This document shows positions 44,090 through 56,569 of a stretch of DNA of 64,000 nucleotides, piece by piece; the stretch's first letter is position 1; each line of letters opens with the position of its first letter. The DNA is from Sarcophilus harrisii (Eukaryota; Chordata; Mammalia; Dasyuromorphia; Dasyuridae). The DNA lies in contig NC_045429.1 in the NCBI RefSeq assembly GCF_902635505.1, forward strand, positions 462,847,359 through 462,911,358, read 5' to 3'. The notes beneath the pieces were generated by a model, which searched no databases, was not told where the DNA came from, and saw only the letters and a program-made list of their open reading frames with translations. The translations under genes and the position numbers were made by a program.

Positions 44090-46233
44090 CTGCAGTTTCC
44101 TTATTTTCGGGCTCGGTAAGAAGGGCTGAGGGAAGCGGGGCCGCGTGTGGCTGCCCCGGGCCCGGCGCCCTCGGTTCCCCACCCGCGCCTGGAGCGCCCC
44201 TGGGGAGGGGGCGGAAGGAGCTCGGGCCAGACCACTGGGGCAGCCTCAGTTTCCTCATTTGTGCAGTGCCCGGGGGGGGGGGGGAAGGGGGGGCGAAACG
44301 CTCAGGTTTCCCCCAGAGTCGCGGCCCCTCCCCGGGCGGCCTCCATTTCCCCATTTATTCCATGCAGGGTGGGAACGGTACGCAGTGGGCGCTGCATAAA
44401 TGCCCATTACTGGCACTATACGATGAACACTTTTAAGCGCCCCCTGCATACCTGGGCGCGAGACCTGCGCTGCGGCAGCTTAGAGTCTAACTGGGGAAGG
44501 CAAGGGGGAGGCGCCCAAGGATGCGGCCCCCACGGCGGCGACTTCCTCCCGGAGCCCTTGGGGAGGAAGCAGGTGGCGGGGGAGGCCACGGGGGGCGGGG
44601 AGACGGGGGTCCCCGAGACTGCCCCTCCCCCGCCTCAGTTTCCCAGTCTGTCACACAGATGCATGTGTGCAAACTTGCCCCGGCATCGCCCCCTCCCCCT
44701 CCTCTTCCTGCCTGAGCCCTCCCGACTTCTGGCCCCCTAAGCTGCCCCGCCTGCCCCGGGCCCCGAGGGCGTCGCACTGGCCTCCGCTCTGCCTGGAGCC
44801 GCAGGTGCCCCCCCCCGCGCCGGGCGCCCCGGGGAGCGGGGCCCCGGCCCGCGGCGCCCCCCCGGCTCCTCCCCAGTGATCGGCCGCTGGACCCCCAGCG
44901 CTGACCCAGGCTCCGCCCTTGGCGAACCACACTCGCCCAGACCCGCCCTGCCCAAAGGCCGACCTTCCCTGGCTCGGACAGGGAGAAGGGACAAAGGCCG
45001 GCGCTGACCCCGCCTCGCCGCCCCTCCCCAACCCCAGGCCGGGGGCTCAGTCACTGAGGGAGCCAAAGGTCGGGGCTTCGCTGCTGGAGGCTTCGCTGCT
45101 GGAGGCCTGGACCACTGGGGGCCCCCAGCCTGAGGGTGACTCCCTGACAGAGTCCTCCTCCTCCCTCCTCCTCCCTCCTCCTCCCTCCTCCCTCCTCCTG
45201 CCTCCGTGTGTGGCCAGTCTGGGCGTCCCCCAGGCGGTTCTGAAGAAGGCTCAGCCTGGGAAGGAGCCGGGGGGACACCCCCTGACGGAGCCCAGCTCCC
45301 GGGTTCTCCCAGCTCGGGCGCCCGCTGACGGCCCGCCAGGCCCCGGGTCCTCGTGAGCCGCACTCTGCCCGTCCGAGCCGGGCCCCGCCCCCCAGGAAGG
45401 TCCTAGCGTCTCCTCCCCCGGCACTCAAGGCAGCGGCAGCCAGCGGGCATCCGCGTCCCGAGGAGACGGCCCCGGGGGCCGAGGCCTGGGACCCTGCTCA
45501 GGGTTGGGGCTGCCCCCGGAGGCTGGGGAGGGGACTCGGAGCAGAGCTCCCGGGCGTTGCAAGGGCCGCTCGGGGGCCACCCAGCGCCACGGACGCCCAG
45601 AGGGAGGCGCGAGAGGGGCCGGAGGGAGCCCCTCGAGCCCTTCACCAACAGCCTTCCAGCCGGCACAGATGCCCTGGGCCCCGCAGCTGGGCTCTGCCTG
45701 AGCTTCCCTCCAGGGGCGGGTCAGGACAGCTGGGGAGGGCCCGCAGGCTGCAGTGGGCTGCCCGGCCGAGGGCCTGTGCCTGGCCGGGAGTCTCTGCCCG
45801 GCCGAGGGCCTGTGCCCGGCCGGGAGTCTCTGCCCGGCCGAGGGCCTGTGCCCGGCCGAGGGCCTCTCCCACTCCTTGGAAGCGGCCTGTTGCTGCCCAC
45901 TGCCCCTCTCCACAGGGTGCCCACAAGGAGCCGGCTCTTCCTGCGCCAGCAGGCGGGGCACTGAGGGGCCAAGGACCCAGGCCCCCCGGGCAGCCAGGCT
46001 CTGTCTTCTTGGGGACCCCCACCCCGGTGCGAAGTGGTGGAGGAAGTGAGCAGGATCTGGCGCCCGGGGCCTGGGCACCCGCAGGACGCCCGATGCCCGC
46101 GAGCAGACTCCGAGCTGACGCCTGTTTCCTTGCAGAGCGGCAGAGGGGGGCTTGTCGGCACTCGGGGGGGGCCACGGGGCTCCCCCCCCCCCGGCATCGG
46201 AGCAACTTCTAACCGTCTCTCTCCTCCCGACAG
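44090..46233. other. PRMT2 5' intron (inferred), GC-rich
   Basis: GC-rich with a poly-G run near 44,272, a CCTCCT run (about 45,155-45,200) and a CCCGGCCGAGGGCCTGTG repeat (about 45,765-45,870). ORFs of up to 340 aa occur on both strands without domain signatures and are ascribed to stop-poor GC-rich DNA. Confidence 0.45.
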
Positions 46234-46239
46234 GACACA

Positions 46240-49200
46240 ATGAGGCACGAAGAGGAGGACCCCAATGGCGCAGAGCCCCAGCGCGCTCCGGTCTCCCCCC
46301 ACGGCGAGCCACAGGTAATTTGGGAGCGGCTCCTGTCGGGCCCTCGGTCCCAGGGGGCCTCTGCCCAAGGGGGTCACAGAGACCCCCCCGCCACTGAGGA
46401 GTCTGTCCCTTGGAAATGGGCCTGGGGGCCCCTGGGTCAGGGACAGAGCCGAGGCCCCCGGCCCAGCTATCCGGGGCGGGCCCGCACTCGTAGTTCCCCT
46501 TGGGCCCCAGCCCCCAGAGGTCGTTCTGGGAGGGGGCTTTCGTTGTTCTGCTCGGCCCGCGGATGGGGGACCCTGTTGGCCAGTGCGGGGCGAGGACCCC
46601 GGGACTCCGAGGCTGGCAGGGACGAGGGCCTGGCAGAGGGCGGGGGACGCTCGGTCAGTGGCGGGGGACGGCGCCCCCGTTGCCGTGATGCTGACATTTG
46701 GATGGTCCCCAGGGCGGGCGCTCGGGGCCAGCAGTCCGGACATCGGTCCGTGAGGGCATCCTGTGCCCCTTCCCCTGCTCTCGGGGCTGACCTCGTGCTG
46801 GGCGGCCGAGAGGTCAAGGGGAGGCGGCTTCCCGAGGACCTTAACGGGTTCTCAGAGGGGAGGGGACGGAGGAGACGCCAGAGCATGTTGGCCGGTGGGG
46901 AGGACGCTGGGGCCGGAGCCGCCTTTGGCGTTAAAGCCACTGGGGAGCCGGAGGAGGGAACGCGAGCGGCCCTTGGAGGTCAGGGTGGACCGGGCCCCAT
47001 GTTGGGCCTACAGGACTCGGTGGGGGAGTCGCCGCCGCCCCTGAAGCTTCCCCGCTCTCGACCACAGGGGAGGGGGCGTGGGGGCAGGGCCAGCCCGCTC
47101 CGTGGGGGCCTCCAGGAATAGTGGCGTCTGTCCGGGCCCTCGTCCTCGAGCCGGGCCGGACGTGTCCGTCCTCGGTTCCGGGAGTGACCCTGAGCGGGCC
47201 CAGTCACTCGCTGAGCATTTAGTCAGCGCCACCTGGATGACCCCGGCTCAGAACGCCCAGGGGGTGAAATGTCTGCCCCCCCCGGCCCCTCCTGATCGCC
47301 CTGGTTCTGTGCAGAAAGTGGGGGAGGACGAAGAAGAGGATGACGAAGACCCCGTGGAGGGGGACGCGGTCCCCCAAGAGTTTGTGGCCATCGCCGACTA
47401 CGTGGCCACGGACGGGACGCAGGTAACGAGGGGCGCTTCCCTGGGCGGGACTGGCCCTGTGGGGACCGTTGTCAGAGCAGCGGGAGGGTCCCAGAGGAGG
47501 GGGGCGCCCCTACCAGGGCCGGGGGTCCCCCTGAGGCAGGGCCAGGGTCCCCCTGAGACAGGGCCGGGGGTCCCCCTGAGGCAGGGCCGGGGTCCCCCTG
47601 AGACAGGGCCGGGGCCCCCCTGAGGCAGGGCCGGGGCCCCCCCTGAGGCAGGGCCGGGGTCCCCCTGAGACGGGGCCGGGGCCCCCCTGAGGCAGGGCCA
47701 GGGCCCCCCTGAGGCAGGAGACCCGGGGCAGAAGCGGCCCCAGCCACAAGGGCCGCCAGCGGCAGCCGAGGGTCCTGGGAGAGCCGCCCACGGCCCGCTG
47801 AGGTCTCCCCGCTGGCGCCCCCCGGGCTGTGAGCCGGTCAGAGGCTGGCACGCATAGGAGACGAGGAGGGAGGGGCCCCGGGGGGCCGGGCCCGGTCTCT
47901 CTGTGGGCAGGGCCAGCGCCCGCCGTGTGGGCCCCAGAGCTGGCCCCGGCGCCCTGGGGGGGGGGACGCTGCCCCAGACCCGCCTCCTGTCTTCCAGCTC
48001 AGCTTCCGCAGGGGCGAGAAGCTGCTCGTGCTGAGGAGGGTGACGGGCGCGTGGTGGTGGGGCGAGCGGGGGGGCCGGCGCGGCTACATCCCCGCCGGCT
48101 ACGTGGAGGAGGGCGCGGGGGACTCGGAGCCCGAGGACACCTGGCAGGACGAGGAGTACTTCGGCAGCTACGGAGCCCTGGTAGCCGTCCTCCCGGGGGT
48201 GGGGGTGGGGTGGGAGGGACAGAGGCTGGGGGGGAGCTCCCGAGGCCGGCCCTGACGGGCGCCCGCTCCCCCAGAAGCTGCACTTGGAGATGCTGTCGGA
48301 CCAGCCGAGGATGGCCGCGTACCACCAGGTGATCCTGCGGCACCGCGACTTCCTGGAAGACAAGGTGGTTCTGGACGTGGGCTGCGGCACCGGCATCCTG
48401 AGCCTCTTCTGCGCCCACGAGGCGCGGCCCCGGGCGGTGAGCGGAGCCCCTCCCCTCGCGCCCCGGCCCCTCCCCCGACAGCCCGTGGGGGCCCCGGGCG
48501 GGGGACCGAGGTGGGAGCGTCGGGGCCTCTCGGTGCCCGCAGGTCTACGCCGTGGAGGCCAGCGAGATGGCGCGGCACACGGAGCGGCTGGTGTCGAGCA
48601 ACGGCTTCGCCGACAAGATCACCGTCTTCCAGCAGAAGGTGGAGGACGTGGCGCTGCCGGGCAAGGTGGACGTGCTGGTCTCGGAGTGGATGGGCACCTG
48701 CCTGCTGGTGAGGGGGGGCCGGGGGAGGGGGCCTCCGGGAGCAGCCTGGCCGGCCTCAGAGACCCCTCCGGGAGCCAGGGCAGGGGCCAGGGCAGGGGGG
48801 GAGGGGGGTGGGGACTGGCTGGGGGGCCAGGGCAGGGGGAAAGGGGGGCCAGGGCAGGGGGGCAGGTCCACGCCCACGGCTCCGCCTCCGTCTGCAGTTT
48901 GAGTTCATGATCGAGTCGGTGATTTTTGCGCGGGACAAGTGGCTGTCCCCCAATGGCGTCATCTGGCCGACCACGGCCGCCATCCACATCGCCCCCTGCA
49001 GTGCGGAGGAGGACTACGGCCAAAAAGTCCTCTTCTGGGACAAGGCCTACGAGTTGGACCTGAGCTCACTGAGGTGAGCTTCCTGGGGCTCGGGGAGCAC
49101 GGCCGGGGAGCACAGCCTGGGAGCACGGCTGGGGAGCACAGCCAGGGAGCACGGCCGGGGAGCACGGCCGGGGAGCACAGCCAGGGAGCACGGCCGGGGA

Positions 49201-51277
49201 GCACAGCCAGGGAGCACGGCCGGGGAGCACAGCCTGGGAGCACGGCCGGGGAGCACAGCCTGGGAGCACGGCCGGGGAGCACAGCTGGCGGGTTCTCGGG
49301 GCCCTGGCAGGGGCCGTGTGATCAGCTGGTGGGAGCGAGCCGGCCAAGGCCCCCGAGGGAGCTAACGCCACTTCCCAGCATGCACGGGGGCTGGGCCTGT
49401 TGTCCCCAAGTCCCGGGTGTGAGAGGGACAGCAGAAAGGCCAGAGTTGGGGGGTGGCTGTGGCCGGCCATGGGCCCGGGCCCTTGGGGGAGGAGGGCAGG
49501 CCTCCGGGCTGGGCACAGGTGCAGGCACGGGACCGGTTGCGGCCCTTTCTTCCCCTCGAGCAGATCCTTGGCCATCCGGGAGTTTCTCGCCAAGCCCAAG
49601 TACAACCACGTCCTGGAGCCCGAGGAGTGTCTTTCGGAGCCGCTCCCCGTCTTCCAGCTGGACATGAGGACCGTGCAGATCTCCGACCTCGAGGTGAGGG
49701 GCCCCGGCCCCCCCCCTCCCCCCCCGGGGCCCGAGACGCTGAGCAGGAAGCCCCCCCCCCCACCTCCTGTCAGGCGCACGGCCCGGACCCAGGGACCCGG
49801 CAGCAGGCGGCCCTTCCCCAGGGGAAGGGCCCTCCCCGTCCCGCTCGGCCCCGGGCTTCCCGTCTCCGGACGCTCCCCCAGACAGAGCGGGGCCGGGGCC
49901 GAGGCTCTGTGCTCCGAGGACTTTGGGCGTCTTGTCGGGTGCGTCCCCAGGGCTCCTGGGGGCCCAGAGTGGGGGGCGGGTTCGTGCGGCCTGAGGGGGC
50001 TGAGGGCCAGAGCCAGGCGGCCTTGGGGCTCTGCCCGGCCCGGGACGTGACCTTGGGGAAGGGCTCTGGGACCTCCCCTTGCCCCCGGCCCCGGGCCTGA
50101 GCCAGCTGAGCTTCTCCTGGTCCTCAGAGCTGGATGGTCCGGGCCCGACTCCCCGCCCGGCCCGGCCTGGGGGTCTTGCTCTGAGCAGCCCCCTCCCTCC
50201 TGTGTGACCCCCCCGTCCCCTCCCTCCCCAGAGGATGAAGGGCGAGCTGTGCTTCTGCATCCAGAGGTCGGGGACCCTGCACGGCTTCTCCGCCTGGTTC
50301 AGCGTCGAGTTCTGGAGCCCGGGGGAGGGCGGGCCGCAGCTGGTGCTGAGTACGGGCCCCTGGGACCCGTAAGTGGGCGGGCCCGCGATGGCCGCCGGGG
50401 CCTGGGCGGGCAGGGAGGAGGGAGCGAGCCCGGGGAGCCGGAAGCTACAGCTCTGGCACGCGAAGCTAATCAGGGCCCCACTGAGTGCCTGCTGTATACA
50501 AGGCCCTCGGCAGGAGGAGGGAAGGTCACCGGGTGGCTGGCCTCGGACCCCCCTGAGTGAGTGCGGGCTCCGGACAGACCCGGCCCCTGCCCCTCTGCCT
50601 CGGCGCACACGGCCCTGCACCCCCCCAGCCCCCACCACCCGAGGGAGGCCCCCCCAGCCCGCCGCCCTGGGCCTGAGCGCCGCTGCCTCTGCTCCCAGCA
50701 CCACGCACTGGAAGCAGACCTTGTTCATGCTGGACGAGCCTCTGGCCGTCCGCGCCGGGGACGTGCTCGCCGGCTCCATGCTGCTGCAGAGGAACCCCGT
50801 GTGGAGGAGGCACTTGTCCGTCACCCTGAGCTGGACCATCACCTCCCAACAGGACCCCAGCTCCCCAAAGGTACCGGGGGGGCCCTTTGGCGGAACACTG
50901 GCCCCCCTGGCCCCCGTGCTGGGCGCCCACCTTTGCCTCTGGAGACAGACCCAGAGCCCCCAGGAGGTGGGAGGCCCCCGAGGCCAGGGGTCTGCCCGCC
51001 TTGGGCCCCTTTGGTTCCTGTGGGGCTGGGCCCAGTGTCCCAGACTCCTGGGGAGAGCCTGAGATGCCGCGGGCCCCCCGGGGCGCCGCCCTCCTGCCCA
51101 GGGGGACGCTCAGGGTAGGCAAGAGGCCCAGAGAGACCCAGAAAGAACCAGCTTCCTCTGAGACCAAGCCCAGGCCTGGAGCCAGCTGGGAAACGCCTGA
51201 GCTCAGGAAGCTGGATTTCATCCCTTTTCCCCGTTTCATTCCAGGTTGGAGAGAAAACCTTCCCGATCTGGAGATGA
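46240..51277 (+). CDS. PRMT2: Protein arginine methyltransferase 2, ten coding exons
   Basis: SAM-dependent arginine methyltransferase (type I PRMT family) with an N-terminal SH3 domain, known as a nuclear receptor coactivator. Exons: 46240-46314, 47315-47422, 47998-48180, 48275-48436, 48543-48707, 48898-49073, 49564-49693, 50232-50368, 50699-50870 and 51245-51277. All are GT-AG and the phases join to 446 aa (human 433). SH3 spans about residues 46-102 ([28 protein letters not shown]). The SAM motif VLDVGCGTG is at 154-162, and post-I VYAVEAS follows at 177. The double-E loop [11 protein letters not shown] has both glutamates (224, 233). The THW loop is at 381-383, and the C-terminus [10 protein letters not shown] matches human. 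An acidic stretch ([14 protein letters not shown], 29-42) before SH3 is longer than I recall in human. All catalytic motifs are intact. The ATG follows an acceptor at 46,233, so the 5' UTR is spliced. Confidence 0.97.
47505..47725. repeat. About 21-bp VNTR in PRMT2 intron
   Basis: About nine copies of 'gtccccctgaggcagggcc' with GCCCC/GTCCC and AGGC/AGAC variants. Confidence 0.9.
49090..49290. repeat. 13-bp VNTR in PRMT2 intron
   Basis: About 15 copies of 'ggggagcacggcc' alternating with 'gggagcacagcca/t', giving a 26-bp higher-order rhythm over part of the array. Confidence 0.92.
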
Positions 51278-52279
51278 TCGTCTGTGGGGGCCGGGCCGGC
51301 AGGTGGGGCCACAATGGGGGGGCCTCTTTCCTCTCCCCCTCACAGCCCCAGCCCCAGAGCGGAATGTGGAACACCCATTTCACAGGTGAGAAGAGCGAGG
51401 CCCGTTAAGGTGAAGGGACCTGCCCCTGCCACGCCACGGCCAAGGGCGCCGTGCTCTGGCCTTCTGCTCTCGCCCTTCATCGAGCCCCTCTTGGGGACCA
51501 CGACTCAGGAGGACCCCCCCCACCCCGACCCCGACCTGGGATCTGCCTCAGCCTCCCAGAGGCCTCGGTCCCCATCCCCCAAAGGGAGAGGAAGCGCCTT
51601 TTGCCTTACTGAGCATGTGCAGGCCTAGGGAAGGGCCCCGAGACACAGGCCAGTCTTCCCTCCGCACCCTGCCCGCCTCAGGCCCTTCTGGGCACGCTCC
51701 CCTCCCCCCCAGCGGGCCGCAGGACAAAGACCTTCAGAACCCCGCTTTCACCGCTTCCAAGCCAGCCCACGGGGCCGCAGGGGACAATGGAGGGGTCAGC
51801 AAAACAAACACTGAAAGCAGCGAGCTCGGGACGCCCAGCCAGGGGCTCCGGGGCCCCAGGGCGCCTGGAGAACAGCGACCTCGGGGGCCACTCTCCGGCC
51901 TCCCACAGCCCCCGAGAGACACCTGCTGCACAGAGGAAGGGGCCAAGGGCGTGGAGGGCCAGGAAGGAGCCCCCGGCCCCCACTCTCCGGCATGGACGGC
52001 GGTTGTGAGGGCGGCACCCCGGCCTCTGGCCCTCTTTAAACGGCCCGGGGTGCCTGGGACGTGCCTCCCGAGAGCCCCCAGCTGTTTTCTGCTGCTGCAG
52101 ATCTTGGCTAAGCTCTTCCCGGGGCCGACGCGCTCTGCCCCCAGTGGCGGCTCTCCTGCCTCTAGCCGTGGCATCTTCCTCTAAGGGACTCTCCAAACCC
52201 GGCCCTTGCCACCTTTTGCTCCCCCAACTCCTTCCCGTTTGCCTCCTGGCGCCCATTTCACCCCGTAGTTTGTAACCTA

Positions 52280-52285
52280 AATAAA
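52280..52285 (+). promoter_or_regulatory. PRMT2 polyadenylation signal
   Basis: AATAAA about 1.0 kb after the PRMT2 stop codon, followed by a T-rich stretch and 'tttgtgagtctgtcgcatg'. Defines a 3' UTR of about 1.03 kb. Confidence 0.65.
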
Positions 52286-52309
52286 CCTTCCTTTTGGCAA
52301 AGAGAATGG

Positions 52310-55005
52310 CCTTTGTGAGTCTGTCGCATGTTTATCCTCCATTACCCCAACCCCATCAGCAGGACTTGAACCCAGAGCTTCTGACTTCTTATCAGGGATC
52401 GCCCGTAGCCACGGGGTCTCCAAGGTCCCTCAGTTCTAACTCAGATTCGTGGCCTTGAGGGATCCACGGGGCTCGGCCTGTGAAGGAGGCTCCGCCCCCC
52501 CAGGAGCCCCTCTGCCACGCCCTGCAGCCTCTCGGGTTCGGGTTCGGGCTCGGGTTCGGGACGGGCGATCACTTCAGTTCCACTTTTGAAGGAGTTGTTT
52601 TCTAAGTGCGTTTTTTCCTCATTTTGTCAAATCTGTATTTCAAGAAGTTCTCTTCAATTTTTGCACTTCCTTTCTGAAGCTGCTGACCCCCCATGATTCT
52701 CCTGCGTCGCTCTTCCCCCCCCCCAATTTTTCTTACTTGATCTAAAATCCTTTTTGAGCTTTTCCAAGAGAATTTGAGCGTGGGACCAATTCCTATGTGC
52801 CTTTGAGGCTCCCCGTGGGCATTCTGCCCCCGCTGTCCTCCCCTGGGCTTGTGTTCTGATCTTCCCTGAAGCCACGGGAACCTTCTATGGTCTGGGCTTT
52901 TGCTCATTTTTCATTTTATCAGCAAAATTTAACACTGATTAATTGCTTTTTTTTTACATTTTACCTTTCTTTACGACTCTAGAAGTGTCCTAAAACTGCC
53001 ATGTTTTTGCTCACTTTTAAAGCTGAGCTCTGCCCCTAGGGCTTGGGGGACGGCACTGTCCCAAGCTCCTTTGGCAGGGGGATGGGGGTCTTTCCGTGCT
53101 AGGGCTGGAGGTGCTGGCAGCTTCGCCGCTGTGCTGGGTTGGTCTGGCCTAGTGGAGCCTGTCGGGCCGGGGCTGGAGAACTCACAGCTGCTCTGCTGAG
53201 CCCGGGCCCCCGGAGCCAGGACCAAGGAGCCTCCGCGCTGCGGTGTGTGCGGGAGCTCAGAGCTCCCTGCCAGATTCCTGCCCCATGTGTGCGCTGGCTC
53301 CTGCTCCCCTTTACCCAGCTCAGAGGGACCTTTCCTCGTGGCCTGCTAAATTATTTTGGGCTGAAAACTGGTTTCACTCTTGTTTTTTGTGAGCTCCATT
53401 GTTCCAGGATCCATCAGAGGCCCGATGGGTGGTGTTCTGAGAAACCGGGGAGGGGCGATCCTGTTCTCTTTGGGTCCTTGCAAGACGTCACCTTTGTGAC
53501 TAAAGCTGTTTGGTTAAGTTGTATTTGCCATTTCCCAGCAAGGCTGCTGAATTCTACGGATCTTTCCCCAAGCTCAATAGCTCTCAGTAATTCTCTTGTA
53601 CCATTTCTTGAGAAAAAAGGAGTTAAGTTTTTTATCTTTGCATCTGGCAGGTAATCAGATTTTTTTAAAAAAAATCCTTTTTTTACCGCACTACGGTTTC
53701 CCCAGTGTCCTTCCCGGTTTCCTCTCAGAGAGAGAGCCATCCCTTGTAACAAGTAGTATTTTGTAAAGACAAAACAAAAGGAGGCTGGTGGGAAGGCTCA
53801 TCGTTTGATAACCAAAAAACAATCTAAAAATGGCCATTGTGAGGCCTTTGTGAACCTCCCAGCTCTTCAGAGGGACGGGGCAGATGGGATTCCAGCTTCT
53901 TTTTTACAATCTTAAAAATAGTGACTTCTGAGCTTTTGGCTTTTAGGTGCATCATCGTGATCGCGAAGGTTGTTTTCTTGTCTCCAGATGATTTGAATCC
54001 AGACTGCTCTGATTCATCACATTTGTAATTTCTTAGGCACTATCACATCCCGTGACGTTCACATACTCCAACCAAATATAATGTTTCCAGTTCTTTGGTG
54101 TCCCAAAAGTGCCGTCCCACATTTCTGGTGTCTCTTGGGGCTTCTTCTAAATAACCGTTTTGGTCGTGGCGTCGAGATGGAAGGTCCTGAGGGTGGAACA
54201 GCCGGGAGCCCGAGCCCCCAGAGCCAAGCGCGTCTCTCTGCTGGAGAGAAAGGTAGGAAGGGCAACGGGGGGGGGGGGGCGGGTGATGGAGGCACTTCTG
54301 AAGGCGGTGATGGAGGCACTTCTGAAGGCCTCACTCAGAGGAAGGCCGCGTGGCCTGTCCTGGGCCTTCGGTGGCTGCAGTGGTTCGGAGGGGGAGAGCT
54401 AGGGCAGGCAGACCCCCTTGCGGGGATTGCCGCGGGGCAGGCGGGAGGTGATGAGGCTGGATCTGGAGGTTGGGGGAGGGCGTCCTGGACGACTCCCAGT
54501 CTGGACCCCCAGAGACAGGGGGGACGGGGGCACCCCCACAGCGAGAGGGTCATAAAGACGGTTTTTGGTTTGGACACGTGGTGTTGTCTGCTGGCTGGGA
54601 GGCAGTTGGAGAGTTGGGTCAGCACAGAATCTGAGGCAAGGAGGGAGGGGTGAGAGAGGGAGGAGAGGCTGGAGAGAGCAGGGGCGTCCGAGGAGAAAAT
54701 GACCGACAGCCGAGCGCGCCTCGGAGGCGGCCGGGAGCAGATGACCTCACTCCATGCGCGGCACAGGCCCCAGGAATGACCTTTCCCGTGTGACGACGGA
54801 CTCCTTGACCTCCAGAGCCCGGGCTACCCCCAGCCCGGCCTCTGTGGCTCAGCACCAGGAGCTGGCGGCGGCAGGGGGCACGGGGCCTTACAGAATTTTA
54901 ATGTGATTCAAAAGACTGATTTCCAGAGTCATTTTAAATGTTTTTAATGTGCTTTTGAAAATCTTACTTTACAAGGCAACTCGTCTTCCTGTCACCGATC
55001 TTTCA
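52310..55005. other. Spacer between convergent PRMT2 and DIP2A
   Basis: About 2.7 kb with no gene seen. T-rich 'gaagttctcttcaatttttg'-type sequence at about 52,590-53,760 may be an old LINE 5' region in reverse, but I could not confirm it. A 24-bp unit is duplicated at about 54,284-54,331 ('ggtgatggaggcacttctga'). Confidence 0.4.
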
Positions 55006-55025
55006 ATACAAAAATCTTACAAGGC

Positions 55026-55031
55026 TTTATT
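55026..55031 (-). promoter_or_regulatory. DIP2A polyadenylation signal
   Basis: AATAAA on - (TTTATT on +), in an AT-rich stretch typical of a 3' UTR end ('tatagcaaataaagccttgt' on -). It lies about 1.54 kb after the DIP2A stop codon. Confidence 0.6.
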
Positions 55032-56569
55032 TGCTATAAAACTACAACATAAAGTTGGGGTCAGGTGGTTCTTCTCCCTCGTCAGCCATCCCCTTCTAAG
55101 GAACGTCCGTTAGTCGGACCTCCGGGCTTCAAACAATAAGTTATACAATTCTGTACATAATTACACGAGGTCATTAGTTCTAATAAGCATTTGTATCATA
55201 CACCACAGTCGAACACCGCGAGGACAAACAGAACTCCTCTGTAGGGGCTGCTGTTGGCCAATAAGGGACGGGCTCCACAATGGGCCCGCCGTGTCACGAG
55301 GCTCATCTGGTTTGGTTGCTGTAACCTGGAGAACCACCAGCTTTCTTAGGCACTGATCCGGGCCGACTCCTCACCTTGCAGAGAAACCTGGCGCTCCGTG
55401 AGCCCGTGCGTCCGACATCCCCCGGCCCCCCAAACCTCACCTTTAGAACAGAATTTTTTAGTAGCGTATAAAAATAATCTATTTGCTAGACTCGTGTCCG
55501 TCTTCAAACACTCGGAGTGGCTGGAGGGGTCCCCCTTCTTCTCCGATGCCCCTTCGCTGCAGCCGTCTCTCGGGCCGATATTCCAGCTGGTGAGTCGAGG
55601 GGGCACCTGGCCCAAGCCACGTCCCACGGCAAAGCGTGTCCAGCAGCAGCAGCGGGAGGGTCAGCCCGCCGAAGGGCCGCGCGAGCCCCTGTATGTGTGC
55701 GTGTGTCTGCGAGACAAGGTTTCCAGAGCTTCCCCTGGGGGACACCGGAACCACGGAGGCCTTTTCCAGGCGGGCCCCCCAGCCCGACGCCTCGGATCTC
55801 AGGGATCTGGAAAGAAACAAGCACCCCCCAAATTCCTGTGTGGATAATAACTTTCCCCACAAACATCGTGTCATGGGAACGAGTATCTCTGTCACGTGAA
55901 GTTCCGGACCCAAGCGGGGAAGCTGAGTGCGAAGGCTTCTCCCTGGGTCTGGCCCAGTATGGCACTATTAGTAAGGGTTAGTAACTTGGATTATGCAGAA
56001 TTCACTTCTGAAGGGTTTCCATTTGGTAACCGAGAAACAAGAGTGGGCGTTCGGGGGGAGCAGCATGATACGGGGGGCCCAGGCCGCCTGGGTCCCGCTG
56101 ACCCTGCCGTTTCCCCTTTCTGGGCCCGGCGCTTCCCTTTACGAGGAGGGGGCTGCACCGGTTTGCTTCTCTGGTCCCTTCCAGATGTGCCGGCGGACGA
56201 ATGGCGCCATCTACTCCACGGGGGAGGGAAGAAGTCAAGCAACAACCCCACGAAGCAGCAGGGAGCGCGTCTCCGACATGTGCGATACAGTACAGGATAC
56301 AGTAGAGAGCAAAGCCCCGAGGCACGTGCCAGTGCCAGCCCCCCCACCCCCCAGCACGACACAGCAGGGCCCACCCCTCCCCCGCCAGCCCAGGGCCCCA
56401 AACTGGGGACGTCCGGGTGCAGTCTCGGGCACATCTCAAAGAACTCCCCAGCGGGTCCCGCCAATCGTCAGAGAGGGCAGTCACTGAAGCCTGGCTCCCG
56501 ACCCCCCGGGGGCTCTGGCTCCGACCAGGGGGCGCAGGATCTCAGTGCTGGGGCCCCGAGGCCCCGCCT

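Noticed and set aside
45721-46743. 340-aa ORF on the reverse strand near PRMT2 exon 1
   Set aside because: GC-rich DNA with few stops. Composition is repetitive Pro/Gly/Arg without a domain, and it overlaps a PRMT2 coding exon on the other strand.
46240-47121. 293-aa ORF starting at the PRMT2 ATG
   Set aside because: Only the first 25 codons are exon. The rest is read-through into a GC-rich intron after a clear GTAATT donor.
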